64,000 nucleotides of DNA from Thecaphora thlaspeos (taxonomy: Eukaryota > Basidiomycota > Ustilaginomycetes > Urocystidales > Glomosporiaceae), in contig UWYS01000022.1 in the NCBI GenBank assembly GCA_900291925.1, forward strand, positions 62,001 to 126,000. Direction: 5' to 3'. Below the pieces are notes generated by a model. That model worked only from the letters and a program-made list of their open reading frames with translations, was not told the origin of the DNA and made no database searches. The translations under genes were made by a program, and so were the position numbers. This document shows, one piece after another, positions 22,921-34,477 of the stretch. Position 1 is the first letter of the stretch. Each line of letters begins with the position of its first letter.

Positions 22921-25485
22921 GTCCCTGCCTTAGCGCTCGACGGCAACGCCTGGACTCTCCGCCCTTGGGCTGTACGTCCATGCGGGCCTGTGCAGCGACC
23001 CGGCATGATCTCTACTAGCCCCGCCAATGGGCGGAAGCTGCCTGCGCTGCAGGCATTCACACAACAACGCCACTCCTGCTATGAACAACCTGTATTCGAG
23101 ATCTCTTGCCTTGTTTCCGTTCCGTTCCCATCCACGTCCTCTGTCCGGACCCGAGCTAGCCAGCTTTATGCAGGCAGCGTAAACGTGGACTTGGTCCCTC
23201 AAGCCTAGCGCCAAGGCCATCCTCGCTTTTCTCGTTCACCAATTTCCCGGGGCCATTCGTCTCATTTGTCACGGTCAACTCCCACTTCCCCTACACTCGC
23301 ACCCTTCTGCTTCCGCGCGCTAGCCCGCTTCTATTCTCGCTTTTCCCTCTGTTTCTCTGGCCCTACAATCGTACAAATATATGGGAATGCAGACCACGTC
23401 ACTCACTCTCTGGTCGTCGTGGTCGGGCTTCAAGACGTGAAAGTTGGTGTGAATGGCGCTGTTTGCTTTGCTACAATACACTGCCTGATTTGCTGCGCAT
23501 TCCCGCCCGTCTCGCATGCTTTGCTGTGAGGCTGCTATCGAAGCTTGCTAGAGTCTGGCGATCATGCCGGATCGCTGTTCTCGTGTTCGTTGTCTACCTG
23601 CCCTCTTGTTGAACTCGATAGCCACTCCCGTTTGCCCGCCATGCGGTATGTGACGCCCTGCCGAGTGCTTGAAACCTCTTTTGCCTCTGCTGTCCCGGCA
23701 CGCGCCGCAGGTCCTTACTGTTGCGTCACTTTAACGGGTGCCTCGTCATCTCGATACGAAGCATCGACATCGATCACTTCTCCTTCTGGATGCGCCCTGC
23801 TTGAAGGAGCACTGCCGCCGAGTATCACAACGACATCCGCACCGTAATCGTGCGGCCTTTCGGAAGGAATGACGAGATCGTGTCGTCGTACCGCTCCTCT
23901 TCTGTTTCTCTTGACGTCACGTCTATACATCTGCCGCGCTTTTCGAGGTGACGATGTGTTCGTTGTCTGTGTTTTTCAACCCGTGTTGAGCCATAGTTAG
24001 TATAGTCATGTTTGACTTTTGGGAAAGCGAACAAGAAGACGTGAAAGGAGAAGGTAAAAGAGGGAGAGTGAGAGTGAGGGGAGGGGGAAGACTTATAAGT
24101 AAGCTACCACGTCGCTGTCCACCCCACGGTACTTCACTAATATTCACCACAGCCTCAACATCTCTTCCATCCCGACACTTTACACCGACGCCATAACAAG
24201 CGGTACACCTGCGCGAAATCGAACAGATACCCGCCACACTCTCTGGGATGTGATAGCAGGATATCTTGAGGAATCGACAACGTCTACATCGACTTTGTCT
24301 CGTTATTCCAAACATCTTACATTGTCATCGTTCGAACAGTTCATCAGCTTACTTTTTAGTCCAACTTGAATCTTTGGAGGGAGAAGAAAACAAACGAGGG
24401 GCATTCATACCTCGATCTTGCGTCTTCGAACTTCTCGTTTGACAATACAGCGATCATGAGAATCTCGTTTCATATATTCTTCAGCTACGGAACCGATTTG
24501 ACGTAACTCCGAAAGCAAAGTGGTACGTAATGCCGAGAGGATTGTGGAAATTTTCGTTTGGTGAAAACCTCGATAGGATTTGAGCAGGTTGAAGGTGTCG
24601 AAATGACGACGAGGTATAGTGAGCAGGGAGGTTGAGAAAGGTCAAGGCAGAGAGTGAGAGAGAAGGGGGGAGGGGGGGGGGTGGCGACGTTGATGCGTTT
24701 CGTGTGCATAAGAGAACAGACAGACTCTGACTCTGTTGTGAAGTTGCAACAGTGCGGATCGGTAGTAGCTCGTTCAGGGGAGGGGTATGGGTCTGCAGAA
24801 CGCGACCAAAGACACAAAGAGCGGGGAAAGGGCGAGTTTATATCCCCTTTCGTTGGCCATCTCTGTTTCTCGACCGTATGTATCTCCTCGCTTCCTCCCG
24901 TTCCTTCCAACTCTTAAGTTTTCTCCCCAAATCGTCGTCGTAGGTCCGTAGGACGACGGACAGGAGAAGCGGAAAACGATCATTATTTTTCTACCCTACG
25001 AAAAGGCCGACAGGTAGAGTCGAAGCGCATGGGCGGAACGTCACGCGTAGCTACGTCTTTCCGACCCGGCTCATGCCATGTCGACTGTTGGGCGGGCACA
25101 CGAGACGCACATACGAGATGCGCGGAACAACAACAGTAGCAGGGCAAAAGTTTCGATGTGTTTTTGACTATTGCAGCGGAAAGAAAAATCAACGGGAGGT
25201 CTTTGAACTTCGCGGTGACGAAGGGGCGAAGGCGGAAAGAGAGGTCATCAGATGTTGCGTTTCGTTTGGGCCGAAGCACAGGCTGTGCCTCGAGCTTGCC
25301 TTGCGCGTCATGGCCGGACGCGGAGGGAGGATGAGGCTTTCCGCCCGTCCGCCGCCCGCACGACACGGGTCAAGAGGAAAGAGACGTCGAGTGCATGTGG
25401 GAGAATGCTCGAGAAAGGGCCCAGACGGACCACGACAAAGTGTAGGTGCTGAGTAGACTTGGATCCAGACACGGCCATGTCTGAC
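22921..25485. other. 2.5-kb intergenic region between two convergent genes
   Basis: No supportable gene. The part from about 23.8 to 25.2 kb is lower in GC than the rest and has short frames in all phases without recognisable content, plus a G-rich run near 24666-24680. This is long for a convergent 3'-3' interval. Confidence 0.55.
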
Positions 25486-28384
25486 TCATTCTGCAGATGC
25501 GGCCGGGGCAGGGGCAGGGGTGGCAGCGGGAGCGGGAGCGGACTTCGACTTGCTCTCTGCGGCGCTAACAGACGCTCCTTCTGCGGCCGCCGTCGCCGCC
25601 GCCGACGGGGCAGACTTGCCATTGGCCTCGCCCTGTGCGACAACGGGGGTCGAGGCGCCGTCCTTGTCGGTCTTGCCGGATCCCTTCTTGTTGTGGCCCT
25701 TGCCTCCGCGCAGCTTCTTCTGCTTGCCGCCCGCTGCGCCATCCTTGGCGGTCGCGGTCGCGGCGCCACCTTCGGTGTCCGACTTGGCCCCTGTGCCGCC
25801 AACCAGACCTGAGGCGGCAGTGGCTGCACCGGCCTCGCCGTTTTCTCCGCCCTCCGCCTTGCCGTTGCCGTCCGCTGCGCCGGCGTTAGCACCGGCGTTG
25901 CTGCCGCCCTTGTTTTGCTTCCTCTCGCGCTTCTCCGCCCGCTCCGACTTGCCCTCGCCGCCCTTTTCCGCCTTTTCGCTGCGCTCCGACCTGGCCGGGG
26001 TGGCGGCACCGCTGCCAACAATCTTGGCGCTGTCGGCCTGCTCGAGCGCCGGCTTGATGTCGGTCCCCTTGATGGTCTGGCCCTGCCTCTTGAAGGCCGC
26101 CTTCAACGCCTCTTCGTCCTTGAATTGGACGTAGGCGAACGGCCTCTGCCTTCGGGCGTTGCCATCGCCGCCCTCGGCGGACGCGGCGGCGTCCTCCCTG
26201 CCGCTGCTAGCGCCGCGTCGATGCGAGAAGCGCTCCTTGTCAAAGATGAGCTTGACCGACGTTATACCCGGCGCGGCGGGCCCAAAGTAGTCGTGTATGT
26301 CGCCCTCGCTGACGGGCAGCGCGCCCTTGAGCTGGCTGATGTAGATGGTGTAGGGGTTCCTCGGCGCACCGCCCTTGCGTCCCGACGTGCCCTCGGTGCC
26401 AGAGGTGAGGTAGCCCTCGGCGTCGCTGCGCGAGACGGCCGACTCGTGGCCCTTATCGCGCGGCGTCTTCTTCTCCTTGACGCTGCCGTTGCCGCCCTTG
26501 GCAGAGGCGTTAGACGGGGTGGTGGTTCCGCCATTGTTCTTGCCGCCAGCCGCCGGCGTCGAGAAGGCAGGGGTTGCGCCGCCTCCATTGGCAGTGGACG
26601 CCGCCGCCTGCTGCTGCTGCTGCTGTGCCGGCGAGGACACCTTGGGACTGGTGGCGTTCGAGGCGGCCTTGACGCCGGCGGCAGTGGGGGTGGCGGCACT
26701 CATCGGCTGGTTGTTGCGTCGGTAGGCAAAGTTGAAGCCCTGACTCTTTGTCTCGGCGCTGACCCTGCCGTCGCGGATGCTGAGAACCAGGTTGCCGTAG
26801 GCGGCGTCAGGGAGATTCCAGTTCCAGGTGTTCTTCCACGCCGGCTCCTCGCTGGCGGCGCCCGTCGCGGTCGCGGTGGGTGGGACGCGGTTGGCGACGG
26901 CGAGCGCATTGTCGAGCAGGGTGCGCTGGTTGCTGTCAATGACAGCGTCGACCTGCGTCTTGACCGTGTCCCAGATCTCGCCGAACGACTGCTTCGAGTG
27001 CTGGAGCTTGTTGCGGTAATTCTCGGCGTCGTGCTGGACGCTGAACTCGTTGTACGAGACGCCGTAGCGGAAGTGCAAGCCGGCGCTGATGGTGAGGTCG
27101 GCCTTGAGCGCGAGCGCGAGCTGGGTCAGCAGGCCCTCGCGGCCAGGCGAGGCGTGCGTGATGAGGACGCGCGTCTCTGTCGGGTCAAAGTTCTTCTGCG
27201 CCGTGTCGACCAGCTCGCCGATCTGGAGCGCTGTCGTCCACATGGTGCCCTGGCCACCGGCGATGGTTGCGGCGCCCTCGCCGTTGTCGAAGAGCTTGTG
27301 CAGCACCACGGCGCCGCCGAGACCAAAGAGGCGCAGCCTCACGCCGCCGACCTCGATGGCCTTCGTGGTGGCCTCGTCGAGCACATGAAGGTTGGGCACC
27401 TGGTACTCGCCCGTGCGGAAGCGCTCGAGGATCGCGACGTCCTCGCACGCGCCCCACACGGTGAAGACGGGGACCTTGAGCTTGACGGTGCCGTTGAGGA
27501 GGTGCGGGAACTCGGAGAGGAGGGGGTCGGCGTGGTTGAGTACCTGCTGCCGCAGGCCGGTCGATGCGTTGGCCCTTTCGGCCGACGCCGGTCCGCGCGG
27601 CGGATCTGACCCGAGCAGCTTGTTGCGCAGCGTCGGCGAGACGAGCGTCGAGTATTGAACCAGGTGGCGGAGCGTGCTGTAGGGAGGGGCATGGCGGGCA
27701 AGTGAGCGAGTGAATGCGTGAGACGAAGAGTTAAGTCAGGTATCAGTCGTCCGTGAGCAAAGCGGTGCGATGAGGGCGGACCGTCCAAGGAAGGCTGCCG
27801 ACCGGATGCTCACCGGTCGCTGATACGCTCGAAGCTGGAACGCTCGTAGAAGCCAAAGTCACCCGTGTGGATGATGGCGTGGGCGTTGGTTTCGTCAGCG
27901 ATCTGGTTGAACATGAAGATGTTGCCTGTGGTATGTAAAGAGAAGAGATGCCATTCAATAATGAATGGGGGGTGAGCATGAGAGGCCTAGGCTTGCAAAT
28001 GGAGGAGCGACGTGGAAGCAGGACAAGAGCCAGCCGAAGGGCAAAATGAAGAAGGTGAAGAGGGGAAAGCGCCACTGCCGACCACCTACCTCGGACGTCG
28101 GCTACACAGGCGATCCTTCCGCTGGGCCCTTCGATTATGTGGGGTGGTTCAGAGAGGGCGGAGGCGCCTCCGTTGGACCTGGGACCTTGGCCGGGGGCCG
28201 AGGCTCTGCTCCTGTTTGAGTAGGCGGTATTCTGGCTGGCGGTACGCTGGAGCGGGAAGCCGGCATTGCTAGGAGGACGGAGGCCGGGTCCAGCGTGGGA
28301 GGGTGGTGCATTAAAGCCGCCGGCGTTGCCAAAGGTGACAGCTGTGCTGTGGGAGGGGGCGGGTGAAGCGGCGGGAGAAGCCAT
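25486..28384 (-). CDS. DUF2433 metallophosphoesterase-like protein with RRM
   Basis: Minus-strand exons 28384-28090, 27925-27814 and 27676-25486 give 865 aa. After a Ser/Pro/Asn-rich N-terminus (1-75), a calcineurin-like phosphoesterase-fold domain spans about 80-345. The motif set is altered: GRIACVADVRGN, IIHTGDFGFYERSS, TVWGACEDVAIL, LRLFGLGGAVV, VLITHASPGREG and SAGLHFRYG. Classical D-x-H, GNHE and GHxH metal-ligand motifs are not all present. This region matches the fungus-specific DUF2433 family. A long low-complexity stretch follows, then an RRM at about 575-680 (NPYTIYISQLKGALP; RPFAYVQFKDEEALKAAF), then a Lys/Glu/Ala-rich tail. RNA binding is inferred from the RRM; catalytic activity is unknown. 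Exon joins restore VADVRG|NIF and SDR|TLRHL exactly, supporting the model. Confidence 0.9.
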
Positions 28385-29648
28385 CTTTCCGGATGCTATT
28401 CGTGATGGTCGAAAGAGGAGAGCGCGTGTCGGGAGGCGAGATGCTTTTGAGAAGTGGCGAGCCAGGTGGATATCGAGTGCCAGGAAAAAGAACGGTGGTC
28501 GTCTTTCTATAGGGGCGAGGCAGGTGCAAAGGGCGTCGAAGAAGGAGAAAAGAGGAGTGCCTCGGTTGGTCGTAGGGGCGGTGACGGTGACGATGCCCGT
28601 GATTCGTTTGTGCGAGGTGGAGCAAGGTGTGTGTGTGGGGGAGGGGGGGGGTACGGGGTGTGAAACTGATCAGGGGGGGGCGACTGGTATAATATGCTTC
28701 TGGGATTTGGCGAGGGCTGTTTGGAGAAGTGTGATGTGCAGTGTCGTGAGAGGGTGGGTGTGACAAGAATGCTGAGATGGGGTGGGCGCTGTTGCGTGGA
28801 GGCGGTAGCTTGGCGAGGCGACGAGGGGTTTGGCGTGAAGGGAGGTGATGGTGAGGGTGAGGGTGACAGCTGAGTCGGAAGGGGGGGGCCAGGGCGAGGT
28901 GGGTTGGCGTGGGACGTGCATGCGCGCGCCCTTTGAGCGCTCCAAAAGGCAGGCGCCCGGCCACGCCATCGCGCCAACGGGGCTGGCCAGCAGAGAGGAG
29001 AGGCCAAAAGAGGTCTCCCAGCCGCGCAGCCAGGGTCAACAAAGGGCAGCAAGCACACGCAGCCACCTAAAAAAACCGCTGCTTGGTGGGCCCAGAGGGA
29101 GATCAACACCAGCCCAGCCAACCAGCCAGCCAGCCAGCCAGCCCACCTCGCTCTCGAATACCAGAATGGCAGCGCCTCTCGCCTTTTAGCCTTAGCTCGG
29201 CTTCCTTTGGCCACACCAGCATGTCGACCGACCCGTGATGCCATTTCGCACCTCATGCCCCTCCTAGGCGTTCCATGCACCGCAAACACAGAAGAATCGC
29301 AACGCAGCCAAGGCTCAAAGGCAGCGAAAGAGCCAGAAAAGAGAGAGAAAAAAAAAAGAAAAAAGAAAAAAGGGGGGGAGCCAACGCCGTCGCGCAGCTC
29401 ACTCGACCCTGGAACCTTTCTTCGCCGCTGGCTGGTCAGCGAATGACACCTGACCATAGTCCTTGCGCCATCAAGGGAGCCGCAGCAAGTGTGATAGACA
29501 GACGCCTGCTCTTCTTAGTGATGCGCATGGAACGTCGTTGATCAAGGCGAGAGCGTGGAGGCTATAAGTACAAGGAATGTCACGCGGAAGAGTAGCACGA
29601 GTCGAACAAAGGCTGAGCTGGACATGGTTGGCGTCGCAGGCGTCGCGT
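28385..29648. promoter_or_regulatory. Intergenic region upstream of the DUF2433 gene and downstream of CGR1
   Basis: No gene. The minus strand is C/T-rich, as expected for the promoter and leader of the DUF2433 gene, so the long minus-strand open frame here is compositional. Simple repeats are present: (CCAG)n near 29115-29140 and a poly-A/G tract near 29345-29380. Confidence 0.6.
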
Positions 29649-30385
29649 TCAGTTAGAGTGCGATACTTTCTTGTTGCTGATACCCAGCCTACGCTTCTTC
29701 CGTTGCAGCTTCTTGGCGCTCATCTGGCGGGCGGGAGAGGAAGAGAAAGGGGGTCAACCGGCGAGCCAAAAGGACTTGGGTTCAGCCAGACATGTCATGT
29801 CACGGTAGCATAAGGCGTGGCGGACCGACAACAACTCACCTTGGAGGCCATGACCTTGAGCCTTTCCTTCTCCTCTGCCTTCTGCTTCCTGTCTCGTGTG
29901 ATGGTCCTCTTCCTGTCAGAGTCGCAAGAGGTGAAGCGGGCGGGGGCCAGGCGAGACAAGGGAGACGTCAGCAACAACACACCTCGACAGGCCAGGCCGT
30001 GGGACAGACGCGGTGGATGAGGACTCACCTCTCGGCCTCTGCCAGCTTGACATCCTTCATCTCCTTCTCGCGCTGCTTGACCGCCTCGGCCTTCTTGCGC
30101 GCCTCCATCTTCTTGTCCCACGGCGTCTTTTTAATCACTCCAGAAACGTTGCTGTGGCGGGCGGGCAAGAGGTAGGCAAAAGTTCAACGAAAGAAGTCAA
30201 TTTGAATTCAGTTCACGCTTTGTTCGAGGGCTCGTTTGTGAGCATATCCGGACAGACGGGCGAGGCAAGACGTACGTGTGCTTCGAGGTGGTGTCCAAGC
30301 CGGGACCGGCGGCGTTGGAGGGCCCAGCGTGCTGCTGCTGCTGCTGCTGCGTCGTCGTCGTCGTCGTCATGGTCTGTTCGGTCAT
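29649..30385 (-). CDS. CGR1: rRNA-processing protein CGR1
   Basis: Minus-strand exons 30385-30276, 30151-30029, 29912-29840 and 29723-29649 give 126 aa, close to the family's usual size of about 120 aa. CGR1 acts in the nucleolus in 60S ribosomal subunit and ITS2-related processing. The N-terminus is a Thr/Gln run. From residue 37 the conserved core reads NVSGVIKKTPWDKKMEARKK, then a highly charged helix (AVKQREKEMKDVKLAEAERK; RDRKQKAEEKERLKVMASK) and the basic end KKLQRKKRRLG. All three introns are 116-124 nt and join in phase. It is head-to-head with the carboxymuconate cyclase gene. Confidence 0.9.
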
Positions 30386-31282
30386 TTCGACGATTAAACC
30401 AAGTGAGTGGACTGCTCCGGATGGTAATGATGGTGACGATCAGAGGAAGAACGGTGGTGAGGAAGGAGGCAGTGGAGAGGAGCAGGACGACGAGGAGCTG
30501 CAGGGTTCGCCGTGCCGGCTTGAGCCCGCTCTCGAAATTTCTTTCTTCTCAGCCAGAAAGCGGGAGCCGGGCTCGTGTCTGGCCGCCCTCGCCGTTCTTT
30601 GTGGAGCAGAGAGGGGCGGCCGTGTGTGCTGGCCAGGAGAGCTCTTCTCTCGCGCGAGTGACGGCGTGGGGGGACTGCCTTCTGCCTTCCCCATCTCTTA
30701 TGGCCTCAGCGGGTCGGATCTTGGCGTCTCGCCCGCCGGTCACTGTCCGGTGGGCTCATCGGCTTACAGGCTTACAGGCTTACAGGCTTCCAGGTATCGA
30801 CGGCGTTGGATGGCAACCTCTCGGGAGACGGAAACCCCCACGCCACGGCTGGCCCTCGTCCTGCAGCTCCGAGGCGCGGAACAGGCAGTTGACAGGCGAG
30901 GCTGGTTGTTATATCTTTCCGTTCCGACATTTTTTCTCGATGTCGCCTTGCCCTCGCTGCCTGTCTGCCTGTTTGTCTTGCTTTGTTTTCCCATCCTATC
31001 GTTGCGTATGGCCTACCGCCTTATCCGCTCCCGTCCCACCTGCTGCGACGGTCTGGCCTGGCCTCACGCCCCGCTGTCACGGGCAGAGAGGCAACGCCGT
31101 GGAGCAGGCGACGCGGCCGGCAGCCGGTTCCGTAACATCTACGAGATGGGCGACTCTTCAAGGGCCTACCTGCTTCCTACCCATCACAATGCATCCTCCC
31201 TCCCCTCTTCCTCTTCCCTGCATTGCCCAGTCTCTCTCCTTGCCATCCTTGCTCGTCGCCCATCCATTGATCTCGCACCGCC
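30386..31282. promoter_or_regulatory. Divergent promoter region CGR1 / carboxymuconate cyclase
   Basis: No gene. It holds a (GCTTACAG)-type 9-bp tandem repeat, about three copies, near 30763-30792. The rest is unremarkable. Plus-strand frames entering the cyclase gene from here are compositional. Confidence 0.55.
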
Positions 31283-32734
31283 ATGCCGCTCCTCGCCGTC
31301 GGGACGTTTAACACGCCGGAACTCTTCCTTATCGACTTCGATCCGCAATCGCATGGCTCTCCTCTCTCACTCCTCTCGACCTCGTGCGTCGTCGGCAAGC
31401 ACTCCTGGCTCTCGACGGCCGTCATCCGGCATTCGAACAACAGGTCGCTCGTCGGCTCGCCCGAGAAGCCGACGCATCTCTACGCTACCTGCTGGACCGA
31501 GCCACCCGGCGTCGCCGCCTACCGCATCGATCGAGACTCGTCGCGCACGGTAAAGTTTGAGCTGCTCAACACCGCACCGACGGCGGCGCGGTCCGGCTAC
31601 GTCACCATCGCACAGCCTGCTCGCCATGTCCATCCGGTCCTCTACACCGTCGGAGGTCCCACGGGCGAGGTGATTGGCATCGACGCAGAGACGGGTGCAT
31701 TTGACCTCGCCGGACGCAAACACGCCCGCGTCGTAGGCCGAGGGCGAGGCAGCGGTCGTATACAGGAGATCGACTGCGTCTTTGGTCGGTGCTCGGAGCC
31801 TGGCAAGACACTCGCGGACAGCGACGGCTGCGACGGTACAGGCAGTGTCAAAGTGGACGGCAGCCCGGCACAGCTTGACGGGAGCGGCGGCAAGAACAAC
31901 ATGGACTTCGGAGGGCTGCGACACGGTGGGCATGGCATCACAATGACGTTCGATGGCACAGCCGCCTTCGTCCCCGACATTGGCCGCAACTGCATCTGGG
32001 TGTACGACGTCGATTCGACCGACGGCTCGCTGCGACTGGCGCAGAAGTGCGCCGCGGGGCGGGTGAACGACGGACCGAGGCATACCATCGCCCACCCGGC
32101 CGGACACTACCTCTACAGTCTGCAGGAACACAGCTCGCACGTCGACGTCTACCAGATTGTCCGTCAGGCCTCGTCGGGGACAGAAGGGGAGACGCAGACT
32201 ACACGGCTGGAATGGCGGCAAGGTGTCAGGATCATACCGGACGGAGAGGACGAGACGATGTACTGGGCCGACGAGGTGCGCGTCTCCGCGCCCGGACCGG
32301 ACGGCAGCAGACCGTATCTGTACGCATCGACGCGCGGCCTCTCGAGCGAGACACGAGGTTGGGTCGCCGTCTTTCGGCTCGACGCAGATGGCCTCATCGT
32401 TGCACCGCCATCCGGAGCTTCCTCGGCGGCAGATGCGGATCAAGGATCGAGCGTTGCAATGTGGCAAACGCCTACGTCGGGAGGCTGGGCCAACGCCATC
32501 GAGCCGGCACCCACGCTGCTCGCCGATGCGACGGGGCAGCTCCAGCACTACGCCGCCCTCACGGACAGCGAGGCGGGCATGCTGCGTATGCTCAGACTGA
32601 TCACGCCCCTAGACAAGGGCGACGAGGAGGGCTGTAGGATCGAGGAGGTGGCGACGCTGGAGCTCGGCCAGAGCGAAGGCGAAAACGGCAAGGAGGGAGA
32701 GCTGAGACAGGCTGCGACGGCCGTCTGGCTCTGA
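31283..32734 (+). CDS. Carboxy-cis,cis-muconate cyclase (seven-bladed beta-propeller lactonase family)
   Basis: Single exon, 483 aa. Family enzymes cyclise 3-carboxy-cis,cis-muconate to the muconolactone in the fungal protocatechuate branch of aromatic catabolism (beta-ketoadipate pathway), in the cytosol. The protein starts MPLLAVGTFNTPELFLIDFD and shows propeller-like repeats: THLYATCWTEPPGVAAYRID, HVHPVLYTVGG, HGITMTFDGTAAFVPDIGRN and GPRHTIAHPAGHYLYSLQEH. The last contains the conserved H-P-x-G-x-x-x-Y blade edge. It is longer than typical family members because of Gly/Asp-rich inserts near 170-210 and 375-400. Lactonase-fold proteins differ in substrate, so the exact reaction is a family-level assignment. 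No other genes of the pathway are adjacent. Confidence 0.82.
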   Translation: MPLLAVGTFNTPELFLIDFDPQSHGSPLSLLSTSCVVGKHSWLSTAVIRHSNNRSLVGSPEKPTHLYATCWTEPPGVAAYRIDRDSSRTVKFELLNTAPTAARSGYVTIAQPARHVHPVLYTVGGPTGEVIGIDAETGAFDLAGRKHARVVGRGRGSGRIQEIDCVFGRCSEPGKTLADSDGCDGTGSVKVDGSPAQLDGSGGKNNMDFGGLRHGGHGITMTFDGTAAFVPDIGRNCIWVYDVDSTDGSLRLAQKCAAGRVNDGPRHTIAHPAGHYLYSLQEHSSHVDVYQIVRQASSGTEGETQTTRLEWRQGVRIIPDGEDETMYWADEVRVSAPGPDGSRPYLYASTRGLSSETRGWVAVFRLDADGLIVAPPSGASSAADADQGSSVAMWQTPTSGGWANAIEPAPTLLADATGQLQHYAALTDSEAGMLRMLRLITPLDKGDEEGCRIEEVATLELGQSEGENGKEGELRQAATAVWL

Positions 32735-33274
32735 AGAAAGGGACGATGAGACGATTAACAGATTTGGCACCTGTTTGTTTGTCTATTTATCTGTCTGTAT
32801 GTTTCACGATGAAGGATCCTAGACTAGCTGGAGCCCCGGCGGATCGCAGCGCTCTCACTTTAATGGAACGTCACCGAACCGTCCCTTTTCCAGTCAAGGG
32901 TAGCTGTGACGTCTGCTCTGACCGCGTGGAGCCCGAGAGTAGGGTGGTGCGCGATGGGAGGTCGGTGGATGGCTGATCGCGACGGCGGTTCGGAACGCGG
33001 AACGCGGAACGCAGCGCAGCGCTGGCTCGATGGAAGAAAAGTGGAGAAACGCAGAGAAGCGCCTCATCACGCACGCCGTCTCTTACGGGCCCGTGCGAGC
33101 GGGCAAAATGAAAGGACGCCCACCCGCCGGCCTCGCCCTTAGCTCACCGCCCACCACCTATAACAAGCACCCAGGCTCGACAGCACCAGCCTCGCCCTTC
33201 TTTCCACCATCTGCCACTAACGATACACCACAAAGACAGACCCCTACCTCCGCACGCACACGCACACGCACACC
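32735..33274. promoter_or_regulatory. Intergenic region upstream of cyclophilin-40
   Basis: No gene. It is the 3' flank of the cyclase gene followed by a C/A-rich leader just before ATG 33275 (CACACGCACACCATG). No stress-element array was recognised. Confidence 0.5.
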
Positions 33275-34477
33275 ATGTCGACCGACGCCGAACACTCCGC
33301 GCCTCCCGCCCTGGGCAACCCCATCGTCTTTTTCGACATCGGCTTCGCCAGTTCGCCGCCGGCCTCGAGCAAGGGTGCCAACCGCATCGTCTTTGAGCTC
33401 TACGCCGACCGCGTTCCCAAGACGGCCGAAAACTTCCGTGCGCTCTGCACGGGCGAAAAGGGCCAGAGCGCCTCGGGCGCCAAGCTGCACTTCAAGGGGA
33501 GCGGCTTCCACCGCGTCATTGAGAAGTTCATGATCCAGGGCGGCGACTTCACGCGCGGCAACGGCACCGGTGGCGAGTCGATCTACGGCGAAAAGTTCGA
33601 GGACGAGAACCTCGAGGGCAAGCACGACCGGCCCTTTCTCCTGAGCATGGCCAATGCCGGCCCGGGGACCAACGGGTCGCAGTTCTTTGTTACGACGGTG
33701 CCGACGCCGCACCTCGATGGGAAGCACGTCGTGTTCGGACGCGTGCTCAAGGGCAAGGGCGTCGTCCGCCGCATCGAGACGACGCCGACCGATAACGACA
33801 AGCCGCGCGACGCCATCACGATCGACGAGTGCGGACAGATTGACGAGGGAGGCGACTACGGCATCGAGCCGGACACGACGGGCGACCGGTACGAGGAGTT
33901 CCCGGACGACTATGACGAGGAGAGCTGCGAGGAGAAGCCCGAGGTGTGCCTGCGCATCGCCAATGAGCTGCGCGCCATTGGCAACGGCCTGTTTGCCAAG
34001 CAGGACTATGCTGTCGCCCTGTCAAAGTACCAAAAGGCGCTGCGATACCTCAATGTCCACCCCGTGCTGCCGGACGACAAGCAGGGCGATGCGACCTTTT
34101 GCGCCGAGTACGTCAACCTCAAGACGCCGCTGCAGCTCAACTCTGCGCTGTGCGCGCTCAAGGCGGCGCAGCCGGACGCGCGACTGGCCGAGACGTGCTG
34201 TTCCGCCGTGATCGAGAGGCTGAGCGGTGCGGACTGGGAGTCGAGCTCGTCGATGAGCGACGAAAGGACAAAGTACGAACTGGCCAAGGCCTACTTCCGC
34301 AGGGCTCTCGCAAAGGTCGCAAGCAAGAGGGACGACGAGGCGGAACAGGACCTCGTCAAAGCGCTCGAGCTGGCTCCCAACGATGCCGGCATCAAGAAGG
34401 AAAAGGCCGCGTTGGTCAAGAGGAGAGAGGCAAAGACAAAGGCACAGAGGGCAGCCTACTCAAAGATGTTTTCCTAG
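33275..34477 (+). CDS. CPR6: Cyclophilin-40 type peptidyl-prolyl isomerase with TPRs
   Basis: Single exon, 400 aa, matching the 370-400 aa typical of Cyp40. Residues about 12-190 form the cyclophilin domain: [27 protein letters not shown], catalytic-site [34 protein letters not shown] and [10 protein letters not shown]. Residues about 220-390 carry TPR helices ([41 protein letters not shown]). It isomerises prolyl bonds and, by family knowledge, docks on the EEVD tail of Hsp90 as a cochaperone in the cytosol. The C-terminus is basic. The symbol follows yeast CPR6/CPR7; which of the two is closer cannot be decided here. Confidence 0.95.
   Translation: MSTDAEHSAPPALGNPIVFFDIGFASSPPASSKGANRIVFELYADRVPKTAENFRALCTGEKGQSASGAKLHFKGSGFHRVIEKFMIQGGDFTRGNGTGGESIYGEKFEDENLEGKHDRPFLLSMANAGPGTNGSQFFVTTVPTPHLDGKHVVFGRVLKGKGVVRRIETTPTDNDKPRDAITIDECGQIDEGGDYGIEPDTTGDRYEEFPDDYDEESCEEKPEVCLRIANELRAIGNGLFAKQDYAVALSKYQKALRYLNVHPVLPDDKQGDATFCAEYVNLKTPLQLNSALCALKAAQPDARLAETCCSAVIERLSGADWESSSSMSDERTKYELAKAYFRRALAKVASKRDDEAEQDLVKALELAPNDAGIKKEKAALVKRREAKTKAQRAAYSKMFS

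Noticed and set aside
25915..27609. 564-codon plus-strand open frame
   Set aside because: Exact antisense of the DUF2433-RRM gene, whose domains and splice joins are convincing.
28507..29457. 316-codon minus-strand open frame
   Set aside because: Poly-Phe and Pro-rich translation of a C/T-rich leader; no conserved content.
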